Shown here: positions 5,918 through 6,619 of the stretch, piece by piece | Position numbering within the stretch: position 1 is the first letter of the stretch | Layout: the number at the start of each line of letters is the position of its first letter | Assembly: GCA_024275855.1 (NCBI GenBank) | Contig: JAJRYL010000090.1 | Location: 1 to 6,619 of the forward strand | Length of the DNA: 6,619 nucleotides | DNA from: Deltaproteobacteria bacterium | GTDB lineage: Bacteria; Desulfobacterota; GWC2-55-46; JADFVP01 | Direction: 5' to 3' | Notes under the pieces: model-generated | What the model saw: the letters and a program-made list of their open reading frames with translations, nothing else | What the model was told of the DNA's origin: nothing | The model's database searches: none | Translations under genes and position numbers: made by a program

Positions 5918-6619
5918 TTATTTCTCATGGCAGGTTCTGCAAAGACCACTTCCCGTATTGCCGCCAACACGTCTTAAGAACAGGCCGTCAGAGCAGTCTT
6001 CGTAGCCTGTACCGCCACCGCCGCACCAACGAAGGTTAGGGCCGAAAGGGTCAGCCGGGTTCGGACTGCCTGGAGGTACTGAGTATGTGGTATCAATTTC
6101 ATCCCAACTCTTGTTGCTAAAGTGCGGGTCGTGGCACGAACTGCACTCTACCTTGCCGCCTCTTAACAGGTCACCGATCTGTGCCGTATCGGAGATAAAT
6201 CCGTTTACCGACCAGCGATTCTGTGCCAGGTTGCCATTATAATCTATAGTAGCTGACGCCGTAAGGTCTCCTGAAAGGTCGATAGAGCTGATAACCGTAT
6301 TTACGTTTCTAAGCGAAGCCTTCTGCCCGCCGGAGTAGGCCACTGAAACCGGATGGTCATTCGACAAGTCGGTTCCGATATTCATACTTCTTACATACCC
6401 GATAGTAATCGTAGACGCGGTAGTATGACAAACGGTACACGATTGCCCCGACCCCGTATGAAAACCGTCGTTAGCTACTTGATCCAACCCTGGCGTAGGA
6501 TTGTAAAGCGGCATATTAAAGCCCCATACCCTGTCCGCGCCACCTGCTACCACACCGCCTTTACCCGGAGTATTCACGAGATTATCGAAGGTTGTAACAC
6601 CGTCATGGCACGATAGACA
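5918..6619 (-). CDS. Multihaem cytochrome c, C-terminal part (N-terminus beyond window)
   Basis: Periplasmic or extracellular electron-transfer protein carrying covalently bound haem. The minus-strand frame is open to the right edge: 233 residues are visible, and the first five, CLSCH, already form a haem site, so the gene starts outside the window. Four CXXCH motifs are seen, at fragment residues 1-5 (CLSCH), 61-65 (CTVCH), 159-163 (CSSCH) and 227-231 (CRTCH). The last two, as CSSCHDPH and LCRTCHEK, resemble the doubled-CXXCH family. The DHPVS segment at about 88-92 holds a His that may be a distal haem ligand. Two extra cysteines (199 and 209, in WCGGGGTGYEDC) could form a disulfide. The sequence is rich in Gly, Ser, Thr and Asn, as in exported proteins. 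Total haem number, signal peptide and partners cannot be judged. The in-frame GTG at 6575-6577 is internal, not a start. Confidence 0.92.
   Translation of the reverse strand, partial: CLSCHDGVTTFDNLVNTPGKGGVVAGGADRVWGFNMPLYNPTPGLDQVANDGFHTGSGQSCTVCHTTASTITIGYVRSMNIGTDLSNDHPVSVAYSGGQKASLRNVNTVISSIDLSGDLTASATIDYNGNLAQNRWSVNGFISDTAQIGDLLRGGKVECSSCHDPHFSNKSWDEIDTTYSVPPGSPNPADPFGPNLRWCGGGGTGYEDCSDGLFLRRVGGNTGSGLCRTCHEK

Noticed and set aside
6575..6577. GTG as the start of a 219-residue cytochrome
   Set aside because: The frame continues upstream to the window edge and includes another haem motif, CLSCH, so the GTG is internal.
6353..6616. Plus-strand 87-codon frame
   Set aside because: It is antisense to the cytochrome gene, whose CXXCH motifs establish the coding strand.

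Overview
The window looks like chromosomal core DNA from a Gram-negative, respiring bacterium. Evidence for this is an acetyl-CoA synthetase of the proteobacterial type, a lipoprotein with a +2 residue typical of outer-membrane sorting, a PilZ protein and a large multihaem c-type cytochrome. The cytochrome (doubled CXXCH pair, a DHPVS segment) and an 87-residue small protein resemble genes I associate with Desulfobacterota (Geobacter-like), Myxococcota and Nitrospirota lineages. That placement is inference from protein character, not from a database search.

Layout, left to right. Bases 1-1139 (minus) are most of hisS, histidyl-tRNA synthetase, with its C-terminus cut off by the window edge. 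Its start region is duplicated 80 bp upstream as a 30-bp direct repeat. Bases 1319-1582 (minus) encode the 87-residue conserved protein of unknown function. Bases 1858-3837 (plus) encode a full-length acetyl-CoA synthetase (acs). A 14-bp hairpin and a shorter one lie between it and the convergent rpsU. rpsU (about 4028-4231, minus) encodes ribosomal protein bS21; it has a strong sigma70-type promoter and, inside its leader, a terminator-like hairpin with a U-tract. Bases 4524-5084 (plus) encode a small coiled-coil lipoprotein of unknown role. A bidirectional terminator (5100-5138) separates it from a convergent PilZ-domain gene (5190-5561, minus), which has a good promoter about 190 bp upstream. 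A further terminator (5839-5879) ends a minus-strand multihaem cytochrome c gene (5918-6619), whose N-terminal part lies beyond the right edge.

The genes do not form one pathway. Strands switch often and most genes look like single transcription units with their own promoters or terminators. The 87-residue gene and hisS are the only plausible co-transcribed pair. I see no mobile element, CRISPR array, tRNA, rRNA or toxin-antitoxin pair. No clearly new multi-gene system is visible. The most interesting points are regulatory: the apparent attenuator in the rpsU leader and the duplicated hisS start.
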